Part shown: positions 34,427-43,176 of the stretch, in pieces
Layout of the letters: each line of letters starts with the position of its first letter
Position numbering within the stretch: position 1 is the stretch's first letter
NCBI GenBank assembly: GCA_963727495.1
Contig: CAVSGQ010000003.1
Coordinates: forward strand, 1 to 64,000
DNA from: Actinophytocola sp963727495
GTDB lineage: Bacteria > Actinomycetota > Actinomycetes > Mycobacteriales > Pseudonocardiaceae
Reading direction: 5' to 3'
DNA length: 64,000 bases
Program-made: the position numbers and the translations under genes
Notes under the pieces: generated by a model
Told to the model about the DNA's origin: nothing
The model's input: only the letters and a program-made list of their open reading frames with translations
The model's database searches: none

Positions 34427-35544
34427 GCCGGCAGGTGCACGGTCACCGCCAGCCCGCCGCCCGGCACCGCCTCCGCGGCCACCGTCCCGTGGTGGGCGAG
34501 CACCACCGCCCGCACGATCGCCAGCCCCAGCCCGGTCCCCGCGTGCGCGGTACGGTCCACCCCGCCCCGCCGGAACGACTCGAACAGCTCGTCCACCCGC
34601 TCCGGGTCCACCACCGAGCCCGACGAGCTGACCCGCAGGCTCGACCATTCCGGCGACACGGCGGTCCGCACGTCGACCCAGCCGCCGTCGACGTTGTGCC
34701 GCACGGCGTTCTCCAGCAGGTTCCCCGCGACCCGTTCCAGCAGCGCCGGGTCGCCGGTGGCGGGCGCGGGCGCGGTGTGGAACGTGGCGGACAGGCCGCG
34801 CCGCTCGGCGTCGGCGGAGATCGGCTGCCAGGCCGCGGCCACGACGCCCGCGAGGTCGACCGGCTCCACCCCGCCGATCCCCATGCCGTCGGTGCGCGCG
34901 AGCAGCAGCAACGCCTCCACCAGCCGCTCCGCGCGCATGGTCGCGTCGCGGACCACCCCGGCCATCCGGCGCAGCTCGCCGACGTCGGCCTCCGGGTCGG
35001 ACAGCGTCACGTCCAGCTCGGTGCGGATCACCGACAGCGGAGTGCGCAGCTCGTGGGAGGCGTTCGCGACGAACTGGCGCTGCGCGGAGAACGTCGCCTG
35101 CAGCCGGTCGAGCATCGCGTCGAACGTGTCGGCCAGCTCGGCGACCTCGTCACGCGGGCCACGCAGCGAGATCCGCTCGCCCAGCGACTCGGCGGACAGC
35201 CGGCGCGCGGTGCCGGTGACGTCGCGCAGCGGCTTGAGCACGCGGTCGGTGAACGTCCAGGCCAGCAGCGCGGTCGCGAACACCACGCACACGAACGCGA
35301 TGGACCCGGCGAGCAGCACGCGCAGCCGCGCGTTGTCGCGCAGCACCTCGGCGAGCTTCTCGGCCTTCACCGGCACGCCGTCGACGATGATCGTGGTCCC
35401 CGCCGGGAGGCTGGGCACGGTGACCGCGTTGCCCGCGAGCATCCAGCCGAGCCACAGCAGCAGCGCGGCGACGAGGGCCACCAGCGCGGTGGCGAGCAGG
35501 GTGATCCGGCCGCGCAGACCGGGCCCGCGCCGCGGGCCGGTCAC
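34420..35544 (-). CDS. Sensor histidine kinase
   Basis: A 374-residue membrane kinase with two membrane helices (ITLLATALVALVAALLLWLG at ~13-32 and one near 85-105) flanking a ~45-residue extracytoplasmic loop (PAGTTIIVDGVPVKAEKLAE). A HAMP linker, the H-box FVANASHELRTPLSVIRTEL near residue 165, and an N/G-type ATPase domain (LLENAVRHN, HAGTGLGLAIVRAVVLAHHG) follow. It pairs with the response regulator immediately upstream. The signal is unknown. Confidence 0.93.
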   Translation of the reverse strand: MTGPRRGPGLRGRITLLATALVALVAALLLWLGWMLAGNAVTVPSLPAGTTIIVDGVPVKAEKLAEVLRDNARLRVLLAGSIAFVCVVFATALLAWTFTDRVLKPLRDVTGTARRLSAESLGERISLRGPRDEVAELADTFDAMLDRLQATFSAQRQFVANASHELRTPLSVIRTELDVTLSDPEADVGELRRMAGVVRDATMRAERLVEALLLLARTDGMGIGGVEPVDLAGVVAAAWQPISADAERRGLSATFHTAPAPATGDPALLERVAGNLLENAVRHNVDGGWVDVRTAVSPEWSSLRVSSSGSVVDPERVDELFESFRRGGVDRTAHAGTGLGLAIVRAVVLAHHGTVAAEAVPGGGLAVTVHLPAQ

Positions 35545-35610
35545 GACCGCATCCCGCGTGCCCGGTCCGGCCGCTCACGGTCGCCCTGTGCCATCGGTCC
35601 GCCGGCTCGC

Positions 35611-36300
35611 TCAGCCGGGCTCGGTGTCCGGGGGCGAACCGGCCGCGGGGACCCGGTAACCGGACCCGACGACCGTGTCGATGACCCCGGGCTCACCCAG
35701 CTTCTTGCGCAGGGTCATCACCGTCACCCGGACGGTCGTGGTGAACGGGTCGGCGTGCTCGTCCCACACCCGCTCCAGGAGCTCCTCGCTGCTGACCACC
35801 GAGCCGGCGGCGGCGAGCAGCACCTCCAGCACGCCGAACTCCTTGCGGGTCAGCTCGACCGGCTCACCGGCCCGGGTGACCGTGCGGCGGGCGGGGTCGA
35901 GCTCGAGGTCGCCCGCGCGCAGCACCGGCGGGGTGACCGGGGTGGAGCGGCGGGCCAGCGCGCGCACGCGCGCCACCAGCTCGTCGAACGCGAAGGGCTT
36001 GGCGAGGTAGTCGTCGGCGCCGAGGGACAGCCCCTCCACGCGGTCGGCCACCGAGCCGGACGCGGTCAGCATGATCACCCGGGTGAGCGCCCCGGACGCG
36101 ACGATCTCGCGGCACAGCTCGTCGCCGGACATCCCCGGCAGGTCCCGGTCGAGCACGACGACGTCGTACCGGGTGATGGTGGCCTTCTCGTGCCCTTCGT
36201 CCCCGTCGAGCGCGACGTCGACGGCCATGCCCTCCCGACGCAACCCTCTGGCGACGGCCTCGGCCAGGGGTTCCTCGTCCTCGACGATCAGAATCCGCAC
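35611..36300 (-). CDS. OmpR/PhoB-type response regulator
   Basis: About 229 residues. The receiver begins VRILIVEDEEPLAEAVARGL, with the phosphoacceptor in VVVLDRDLPGMSG and the Lys in DYLAKPFAF. The winged-helix effector includes LTRKEFGVLEVLLAAAGSVV and DTVVGSGYRVP. A GTG at 36300 starts right at the first beta-strand; a GTG three codons earlier (36309) is the alternative. It is the first gene of a two-gene operon with the histidine kinase, 66 bases apart. Confidence 0.92.
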   Translation of the reverse strand: MRILIVEDEEPLAEAVARGLRREGMAVDVALDGDEGHEKATITRYDVVVLDRDLPGMSGDELCREIVASGALTRVIMLTASGSVADRVEGLSLGADDYLAKPFAFDELVARVRALARRSTPVTPPVLRAGDLELDPARRTVTRAGEPVELTRKEFGVLEVLLAAAGSVVSSEELLERVWDEHADPFTTTVRVTVMTLRKKLGEPGVIDTVVGSGYRVPAAGSPPDTEPG

Positions 36301-36328
36301 GGTACACAAGGTACCGAGCGGCTACCGG

Positions 36329-36991
36329 CTACCTGGCCCGGGCGGCCCGCACGTGCTCCGCGATCGGGCTCAGCCGCAGCCAGGCGGGCAGGCCGCGAAC
36401 CACCCAGCGGGTACCGGTCAGGTCGATCGAGCCGGCCCGGACCGCGTCCATCAGCTCGATCTCGCCGAGCCACATCCGGTACAGGGTCGGCAGGTCCGCC
36501 GCCAGCACCGCGTCGATGTCGAAGCCGGGGTCGGTGTAGCAGACCGACGCGTCGCCCGGCTCGAGCACGAGCCAGTACTTGCGCTTGCGGTCGGCGATCT
36601 CCACCTGGACCACCGCGCGCCGCTCGAGGTCGGCGGTGTCGATCCGGCCGTGCATCCACCACATCAGCAGCTCGGGGTCGAGCTCCTCGGGCCGCGGGTC
36701 GCCGAACGCGTGCCGCGCACCCCAGTCGGCCAGGCCGAACACCAGCGGGCGCAGCTCCTGACCGGCCCGCGTCAGCGCGTAGCCGTCCCCGGTGCGTTCC
36801 ACCAGGCCCGCGTTGTGCAGCTGGCGCAGCCGCCGGGACAGCAGCGCCCGCGACAGCCCGGGCAGCCCGCGGGCCAGCTCGTTGAACCGGGTCGCCCCGA
36901 CCAGCATGTCCCGCACGATCAGCAGGGTCCACCGGTCACCGAGGACCTCGACGGCCCGCACCACCGGACAGTACTGGGCATAACTGCGCAT
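36329..36991 (-). CDS. HxlR-family transcriptional regulator with C-terminal SCP2-like domain
   Basis: A 220-residue regulator. The HxlR winged helix (CPVVRAVEVLGDRWTLLIVR, GLSRALLSRRLRQL, ALTRAGQELRPLV) occupies residues 8-95. A C-terminal ~100 residues resembles sterol-carrier/SCP2 domains found in actinobacterial HxlR proteins. The early Cys (QYCPV) is the usual HxlR redox-position cysteine. It is divergent from the acyl-CoA dehydrogenase gene across 63 bases and probably controls it. Confidence 0.85.
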   Translation of the reverse strand: MRSYAQYCPVVRAVEVLGDRWTLLIVRDMLVGATRFNELARGLPGLSRALLSRRLRQLHNAGLVERTGDGYALTRAGQELRPLVFGLADWGARHAFGDPRPEELDPELLMWWMHGRIDTADLERRAVVQVEIADRKRKYWLVLEPGDASVCYTDPGFDIDAVLAADLPTLYRMWLGEIELMDAVRAGSIDLTGTRWVVRGLPAWLRLSPIAEHVRAARAR

Positions 36992-37054
36992 GGCCGCACT
37001 CCAGGTTCAGTTTCTGTACTACTGCATCGTCCGCCCGGTTCTTAGCGTGACGAC

Positions 37055-38248
37055 ATGACAATCGCCGCAACACGCTCGACCAGTACCTTTCCGATCCCGT
37101 CACGGCCCGACGACGCGCGGTTCATCGACCTGGCCGCCCGTATCGGGGCGGTCGCCGCCGAGCACGCGGCCGAGCACGACCGCGACGCCACCTTCGTCAC
37201 CGAGGCCTACGCCGCGATGCGCGAGCACGGCTACCTGGCGCTGACCGTGCCGGAGGAGCTCGGCGGCCTGGGCGCGACGATGCGCCAGGCCTGCTACGCC
37301 CAGGCCGAACTGGCCGGCCACGACGGTGCGAGCGCGCTGTCCGTGGCGATGCACACCTACCTGACGCTGGTGCAGGTCTACCGCCGCCGCAAGGGCGCGC
37401 CGGACGCCGAGGCGGTGCTGCGCCGGGTCGCGGCCGACGGCGTCGTGATCGCCACCAGCGGCGGCTCGGACTGGCTGTGGCCGACCGCGACCGCCGTGCC
37501 CACCGACTCCGGCTACCTGGTCAGCGGGCGCAAGACGTTCTGCAGCCAGTCCCCCGAGGCGACCGTCGTGGCGACCTGCGCGGTGCTCGGCGAGCCGGGC
37601 GAGCAGGCCGACGTCATGCACTTCAGCGTGCCGCTGTCCGCGCCCGGCGTCCGGATCGAGCAGACCTGGGACACGCTGGGCATGCGCGGCACCGCGAGCC
37701 ACGACGTGGTGCTGACCGACGTCGCCGTGCCGTCCGGCGCGATCGCCGGGCACCGGCCCTACGGCGAGCTGGGCGCCCCGCTGCTGGCCGCGACCGTCCA
37801 CTTCGCACCGATCGTCGGCGCGACGTACTTCGGCATCGCGGCCGGTGCCCGGGACGCCGCCGTCGCCGCGGCGGCCGCCGGCACCCGGGGCGCGCGGCCG
37901 GTGGCCGACCTGCCGCGGGTGCACCGCCAGGTCGGGCTGATGGACGCGAAGCTGCGCGGCGCGTGGTGGGCGCTGATGGGCGCGCTCGACGAGCTGGGCG
38001 AGGACTACACGGCCGCGCCGGACACGATGGCGACGGTGATGTTCGCGAAGCGCCAGGCGGTCACCGAGGCGATCGAGGTGGTCAACCTGGCGATGGAGGT
38101 GATGGGCGGCCGGTCGTTCTTCCGGCGCTTCGGCATGGAGCGCGCCTACCGCGACGTGCGGGCCGGCACGTTCCACCCGCTCACCCCGGAGGCCACCCTC
38201 AGCTACGCCGGCAAGCTCGCCCTCGGCGACCCGGGCGAGAGCGAGTAG
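37055..38248 (+). CDS. Acyl-CoA dehydrogenase family protein
   Basis: A 397-residue flavoprotein of the acyl-CoA dehydrogenase fold: FVTEAYAAMREHGYLALTVP, EELGGLGATMRQ, ATSGGSDWLW, WDTLGMRGTASHDVVL and AMEVMGGRSFFRRFGMERAY. The middle region resembles the DszC/NcnH-like monooxygenase branch as much as true beta-oxidation enzymes, so the substrate is open. It is divergent from an HxlR-type regulator, which may sense its substrate. Confidence 0.85.
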   Translation: MTIAATRSTSTFPIPSRPDDARFIDLAARIGAVAAEHAAEHDRDATFVTEAYAAMREHGYLALTVPEELGGLGATMRQACYAQAELAGHDGASALSVAMHTYLTLVQVYRRRKGAPDAEAVLRRVAADGVVIATSGGSDWLWPTATAVPTDSGYLVSGRKTFCSQSPEATVVATCAVLGEPGEQADVMHFSVPLSAPGVRIEQTWDTLGMRGTASHDVVLTDVAVPSGAIAGHRPYGELGAPLLAATVHFAPIVGATYFGIAAGARDAAVAAAAAGTRGARPVADLPRVHRQVGLMDAKLRGAWWALMGALDELGEDYTAAPDTMATVMFAKRQAVTEAIEVVNLAMEVMGGRSFFRRFGMERAYRDVRAGTFHPLTPEATLSYAGKLALGDPGESE

Positions 38249-38255
38249 CGGGCGG

Positions 38256-40187
38256 TCAGCGTGGCCGGCTCCCCGGGGCCGACTCGTGGGAGACCGGGTC
38301 GCCGATGCGGTCCACGGTCCACTCGGTGACCTTGCGGGCCACGTGCTGCGCGGTCAGGCCGAGCCGCACCAGGACCTCGGCCCGGGTGCCGTGACCGTGG
38401 AACGCCTGCGGGATGCCGAGGTCCCGCAGCGGCGTGTCCACGCCGGCGTCACGCAGGGCGGCGGCGAGCGACCAGCCGAAGCCGCCGTGCCGGCCGCCGT
38501 CCTCGACGGTGACCACCAGGCGGTGCCCGGCCGCCAGCTCGGTGAGCGCGTCCGGCACCGGCATCACCCAGCGCGGGTCGACGACCGTGACACCTATGCC
38601 GTGGTCGGCCAGCCGGTCCGCGGCGGCGAGCCCCAGCTCGGCGAACGCGCCGACGGTGACCAGCAGGACGTGCCGGTCACCGTCCGGCCTGCGCAGGACG
38701 TCGACGACGCCCCGGCGTTCGAGGGTGGGGATGTCGGCGCCGACCGGCGCCTTGGGGAAGCGCAGCGCGGTCGGCCCGTCGGACACCGCGATCGCCTCGC
38801 GCAGCTCCTCGGCCAGCGTCCCGGCGTCGCGCGGCGCGGCGATCCGGATGCCCGGCACCGCGCCGAGGATCGACAGGTCCCACATGCCGTGGTGGCTCGC
38901 TCCGTCCGGCCCGGTGACGCCCGCGCGGTCGAGCACGACGGTGACCGGCAGCCGGTGCAGCGCGACGTCCATCAGCATCTGGTCGAACGCGCGGTTGAGG
39001 AAGGTCGAGTAGATCGCGACGACCGGGTGCAGCCCGGCCATCGCCATGCCGGCCGCGGAGGTCACCGCGTGCTGCTCGGCGATGCCGACGTCGAACCAGC
39101 GGTCCGGGTAGGCCTCGGCGAACGGCGCCAGCCCGGCGGAGCGCAGCATGGCCGCGGTCACGGCGACGACGTCCGGCCGGCCCTCGCCGATGCGGACCAT
39201 CTCCTGCCCGAACACCGACGTCCAGGTCGCACCCTTGGCCGTGGTCGGCCGCCCGGTGACCGGGTCGATCGGGTCGGTCTGGTGCATCTGGTCGACCTCG
39301 TCGTTCTCGGCCAGCGGGAAGCCGCGCCCCTTGCGGGTCGCGGCGTGCACGATGACCGGGCCGCCGAACTCCTTCGCGCGGCGCAGCGCGGCCTCCAGCG
39401 CGACGAAGTCGTGGCCGTCGACCGGGCCGAAGTACTTCAGGCCGAGGTCCTCGAACATCATCTGCGGGCTGAGCGCGTCCTTGATGCCGCGCTTGGCCGC
39501 GTGCAGCGCCGCGTAGAGCGGCTTGCCGACGACCGGGGTGCCCTGCAGCATCCGCTTGCCGCCCTCCAGCGCGCGCTCGTAGTTCGGCGACAGGCGCAGC
39601 GAGGCGAGGTGGTCGGCGAGCCCGCCGATCGTCGGCGAGTAGGAGCGGCCGTTGTCGTTGACGACGATCACCATCGGCCGGTTCGTGCCGGCGGCGATGT
39701 TGTTGAGCGCCTCCCAGCACATGCCGCCGGTGAGCGCCCCGTCCCCGACGACGGCCACGACGTGCCGGTGCTCGCCGCGCAGCTGGAACGCCTTGGCCAG
39801 ACCGTCCGCGTAGGACAGCGCGGTGGAGGCGTGGCTGTTCTCGACGAGGTCGTGCTCGCTCTCCGCGCGGCTGGGGTAGCCGGAGAGGCCGTCCTGCTGG
39901 CGCAGCGAGTCGAACTCGTCCTTGCGCCCCGTGACGATCTTGTGAACATAGGCCTGGTGGCCGACGTCGAAGACCACCGCGTCGTTCGGCGAGTCGAACA
40001 CCCGGTGGATGGCCATGGTGAGCTCCACGACACCCAGGTTGGGTCCGAGATGGCCCCCGGTGGTGGTGACCTTGTCCACCAGGAACTGGCGGATCTCGGC
40101 CGCGAGCCGGGTCAGGTCCTCGGTGCCCAGCCGCCTGAGGTCGGCCGGGCCGTGCAGGGACTCGAGCAGGCTCGGATGGTCGGTCAC
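38256..40187 (-). CDS. dxs: 1-deoxy-D-xylulose-5-phosphate synthase
   Basis: A 643-residue thiamine-diphosphate enzyme that joins pyruvate and glyceraldehyde-3-phosphate in the first step of the MEP isoprenoid pathway. Motifs: TTTGGHLGPNLGVVELT, FDVGHQAYVHKI, the TPP site VVAVVGDGALTGGMCWEALN, AEQHAVTSAAGMA with the catalytic Glu, and DRAGVTGPDGASHHGMWDLS. Full length for the family. GTG start. It is convergent with the acyl-CoA dehydrogenase gene at 7 bases. Confidence 0.96.
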   Translation of the reverse strand: MTDHPSLLESLHGPADLRRLGTEDLTRLAAEIRQFLVDKVTTTGGHLGPNLGVVELTMAIHRVFDSPNDAVVFDVGHQAYVHKIVTGRKDEFDSLRQQDGLSGYPSRAESEHDLVENSHASTALSYADGLAKAFQLRGEHRHVVAVVGDGALTGGMCWEALNNIAAGTNRPMVIVVNDNGRSYSPTIGGLADHLASLRLSPNYERALEGGKRMLQGTPVVGKPLYAALHAAKRGIKDALSPQMMFEDLGLKYFGPVDGHDFVALEAALRRAKEFGGPVIVHAATRKGRGFPLAENDEVDQMHQTDPIDPVTGRPTTAKGATWTSVFGQEMVRIGEGRPDVVAVTAAMLRSAGLAPFAEAYPDRWFDVGIAEQHAVTSAAGMAMAGLHPVVAIYSTFLNRAFDQMLMDVALHRLPVTVVLDRAGVTGPDGASHHGMWDLSILGAVPGIRIAAPRDAGTLAEELREAIAVSDGPTALRFPKAPVGADIPTLERRGVVDVLRRPDGDRHVLLVTVGAFAELGLAAADRLADHGIGVTVVDPRWVMPVPDALTELAAGHRLVVTVEDGGRHGGFGWSLAAALRDAGVDTPLRDLGIPQAFHGHGTRAEVLVRLGLTAQHVARKVTEWTVDRIGDPVSHESAPGSRPR

Positions 40188-40299
40188 CGCTGGTCACCTC
40201 GGTTTCTTGGCCGCCGTCGCGGGCAGCCGGGACATCTGGACCGGTTTCGGCCAGTCTACGAGCGCACGTGGCGGCGGGGACCGCCCCTACACTCCCCCT

Positions 40300-43134
40300 G
40301 TGCCTGTCGCATTCGACACAGCTGGAATGGAGCAGTACGACGAGCGCACGTGGTTCGACCCGCAGACCGGCGACCAGGTGAGCCTGACCTACATCGCGCT
40401 GGTCCCGGACCTGCCCGCACCGCTCGACGACCTGCCGCTCCTGCGCCGCCGTCTCGCCACGGAGACGGCGGAGGTCGGCGCGCTCATCGAGGCACACGTC
40501 GTCACGATCGACTCGGTGCCGACGCTCTACCAGCTGCTGAAGCTCCCGATCCCCGACCAGGCGTCGGGGCAGGCGTTCATCGCCGCGTTCACGGTGCCGA
40601 AGGCGACCTGCTCGGTGGTGCTGCGGATCCAGTGCGCGGAGGGCGCGACCACCGGGGTCCGCGAGTCGGGCGTGCTCGCGCAGGTGGGGCCGGAGGCGTT
40701 CGTGCGGCCGCACCCGTACGCGCCGGAGCTGGAGGGCAGGCTGCCCTGGCACGTCGGCGACGACGCCCAGTGGGACGGGCAGTTCCCCGACCACCCGCTG
40801 ACCCGGGCCCGGGCGTGGGCCCAGCGGACGATGGCCACGGCACGGATCGACCCGGCGTTCGCCCAGCTGCCGCCGTTCGAGGTGGACGGTGCGGCAGGAC
40901 CGGCGCCGGCGGACGAGCCGGCCGGTGACCGGACGCCGGAGCCGGCGGGCGGCTGGACCGTCCCGCCGTCGGCCGGCGGACGGCCCCGGCACAGCGGCGC
41001 CCACTCCCGCGAGGCCGGCCCGGACGACGACCGCGGCGGCCCCCGGCACAGCGGCGCGCACGCCCGTCCCGATCCGGACACCGACGGGCCCGAGGACACC
41101 GGCAGGCACGCGCGGGTCAACGGCGTGCGGGAGCCGTCGGACGACCTCGTCGCACCGTCGCTGGGGTCGGCCAACGGGCACACCCCGGCGGAGTCCGGCG
41201 TGGTCGGCCCGGCGGCGCCGGTCAACGCGAGCCGGATCGTGGTGCCGGGCGACGCGTGGCAGGAGGACGAGCCGCGCGCCGAGCCGACGCTGCTGGACTC
41301 GGCACTCGCGCTGCGCCGCCAGACGTCGTTCGGGCCGCGGCGCAAGCCACCGGCCGTGCGGCGGCGCGAGCCGGCCGAGACGTCACCGTGGCAGCCTCCC
41401 GCGGAGGAGGACGCGAGCCCGCCCGCGGTCCCGGACCTCGAGCCGACGGGGGCACGGCAGCCGGAGGTGGCGTCCCGGCCGTTCCTGCCGAACGTGGTGC
41501 CGCCGCCCGCGCCGTCGCCTCCCAACGGGTTCACCCTGCCGCCGCCGATCGACCTCGACCCGGCCGAGCCGAGCCGGCCGCCGGTGCTGCCCGAGCGCGT
41601 CGCGGGCCCGGGAGAGGGCACCGGCCCGGCCGAGGTGCGCCCGGAGACGCCGTCCGAGCCGGTGGGGCCGCGGTACTCCCGTCCCGACGGTCCGGACGCG
41701 CCGGCGTCGGGGTTGTCCCGCTCGCCCACGCCGTCGGAGCCCATCGGCCGGCCGCAGGGCTACCCCGGCATGCCGCCCGCGGGGGTCGCCGAGCCCGTCG
41801 GCCCGCCCCGGGGCTACCCGGGCGAGCCGCCCGGGGGCCCGCCGACGCAGATCGTGCCGACCGTGCCGGCCGACCCGCAGGGCCCGCCGGGGCCGTCAGC
41901 CCCCGCAGGGCTCCGGCCACCCGCCCGACGGCCCGGCCACCCTCTCCGGCTACCCGGCCGCGCCGCCGGACAACGGCTCCCCGGCACGTCGCGGCACGCC
42001 GTCGGGGCCACTCGCCCGGCCACCGGGCTACCCGCCCGACGGCCCGGCCGCCGCGCCCGGCCCCGGCTACCCGGCCGAGGCTTCGGCGGCCCCGCCACCT
42101 CGCCCGCGCCCGGCCACCCGAACGCCGGACCGGTTTCCCCGCAGGCGCCCGGCTACCCGGTCGAGGAGCCGCGGCAGCAGTCCGGGCCGGGCTATCCGGC
42201 CGCGCCGTCCTTCGCCCGGCCCGGCCCGCCGAACGCGCGGGTGACCCCATCGCCCGGGCCCACGAGCGTGCCGGTCGCGGCCCCGGGGGCATTCGGTCCG
42301 GCGCAGGTGCGCCCGCCCGCGCCACCGGAGCCCGCCGGCCCGCCGCGGCCCGCTCCGCCGGAGCTGACCTCCCCGATGGGCGCGACCGGCCGGACGGGCT
42401 CCCAGCCGATCCCGGGCCGCGCGCCCACGGCCGACCCGCCCGTCGAGGGCGGGGACGTCATGCACACCGTCCTCATCGGACTGCCCATCGGCGGGTACCT
42501 GCCGCTGTGGCACGAGAACTCGGTCAGCTACTGGCGGATGTCCGACCCCGCGGGGATTCGCGGGCGGCTCGGCGTCGGGCTGGAGTCCCGCACCGAGATC
42601 GACAACCGGCGGTTCCGTGAGGCGGCGCTGTTCACCCCCGACCGCAACACGCTGTTCCTCATGGACCGCCAGCGGAACAGCACCGGCCACCTCGGCGGGG
42701 CGAGCACGCAGCTGATCCCCGCGACCGAGGAGGAGGCCTTCCGCGCGGCGAACGACAAGGCGATGTCCGACCTGTACAGCTGGATCGGCGACATCGTGGT
42801 CGCGGCCGGCGAGCGCGGCGAGTACGTGGCGATCGAGACCGGTGGGTGGCACGTGCCGGTGACGCCGGTGGTGCTGATCATGCTGCGGACCGACGGGAAC
42901 GAGTGGCACTCGGTGGTGGAGACCTCGCCGGTGCCGGTCGGCGCGCCGGTGTGGCGCGACCAGCAGCCGGTCGAGGGGGACACCCAGTTGCTGGCGTCCC
43001 CGGCCACCGACAGGACGATGCGCGCGGCCGGCCTGCTGACGAGGTTCGCCGTGGCGACGTGGCCGCTGCACCCGTTCCAGCTCGGACTGTCGTTCGGTCC
43101 AAACCCGACGTTGGGTGACGTACCGACCCGGTAA
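40300..43134 (+). CDS. Proline-rich two-domain protein of unknown function, with compensating frame breaks
   Basis: About 944 residues. An N-terminal globular domain (~1-195; YDERTWFDPQTGDQVSLTYI, VDSVPTLYQLLKLPIPD-like core, KATCSVVLRIQ) is followed by a ~500-residue Pro/Gly/Arg-rich linker with GYP-rich units. A C-terminal globular domain of ~220 residues (HTVLIGLPIGGYLPLWHENS, AIETGGWHVPVTPVVLIMLR) ends it. In the linker an extra base near 41,897 and a missing base near 42,080 change ~61 residues; the other frame there reads GYPAAPPDNG and GYPPDGPAAAPGPGYPAE, like the flanks. Start: GTG 40300, or ATG 40327. No signal peptide. Function unknown; it may work with the next gene, 42 bases on. 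Confidence 0.65.
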   Translation: MPVAFDTAGMEQYDERTWFDPQTGDQVSLTYIALVPDLPAPLDDLPLLRRRLATETAEVGALIEAHVVTIDSVPTLYQLLKLPIPDQASGQAFIAAFTVPKATCSVVLRIQCAEGATTGVRESGVLAQVGPEAFVRPHPYAPELEGRLPWHVGDDAQWDGQFPDHPLTRARAWAQRTMATARIDPAFAQLPPFEVDGAAGPAPADEPAGDRTPEPAGGWTVPPSAGGRPRHSGAHSREAGPDDDRGGPRHSGAHARPDPDTDGPEDTGRHARVNGVREPSDDLVAPSLGSANGHTPAESGVVGPAAPVNASRIVVPGDAWQEDEPRAEPTLLDSALALRRQTSFGPRRKPPAVRRREPAETSPWQPPAEEDASPPAVPDLEPTGARQPEVASRPFLPNVVPPPAPSPPNGFTLPPPIDLDPAEPSRPPVLPERVAGPGEGTGPAEVRPETPSEPVGPRYSRPDGPDAPASGLSRSPTPSEPIGRPQGYPGMPPAGVAEPVGPPRGYPGEPPGGPPTQIVPTVPADPQGPPGPSAPAGLRPPARRPGHPLRLPGRAAGQRLPGTSRHAVGATRPATGLPARRPGRRARPRLPGRGFGGPATSPAPGHPNAGPVSPQAPGYPVEEPRQQSGPGYPAAPSFARPGPPNARVTPSPGPTSVPVAAPGAFGPAQVRPPAPPEPAGPPRPAPPELTSPMGATGRTGSQPIPGRAPTADPPVEGGDVMHTVLIGLPIGGYLPLWHENSVSYWRMSDPAGIRGRLGVGLESRTEIDNRRFREAALFTPDRNTLFLMDRQRNSTGHLGGASTQLIPATEEEAFRAANDKAMSDLYSWIGDIVVAAGERGEYVAIETGGWHVPVTPVVLIMLRTDGNEWHSVVETSPVPVGAPVWRDQQPVEGDTQLLASPATDRTMRAAGLLTRFAVATWPLHPFQLGLSFGPNPTLGDVPTR

Positions 43135-43176
43135 GGTCATGCTCGCCAAGGGGTAAGCAGAGGTGGGGGTCGTGCT

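Noticed and set aside
32197..36885. A 1562-residue plus-strand open frame across the kinase and two-component region
   Set aside because: It is a +1 shadow of the kinase gene and then an antisense shadow of the two-component genes; arginine-rich throughout.
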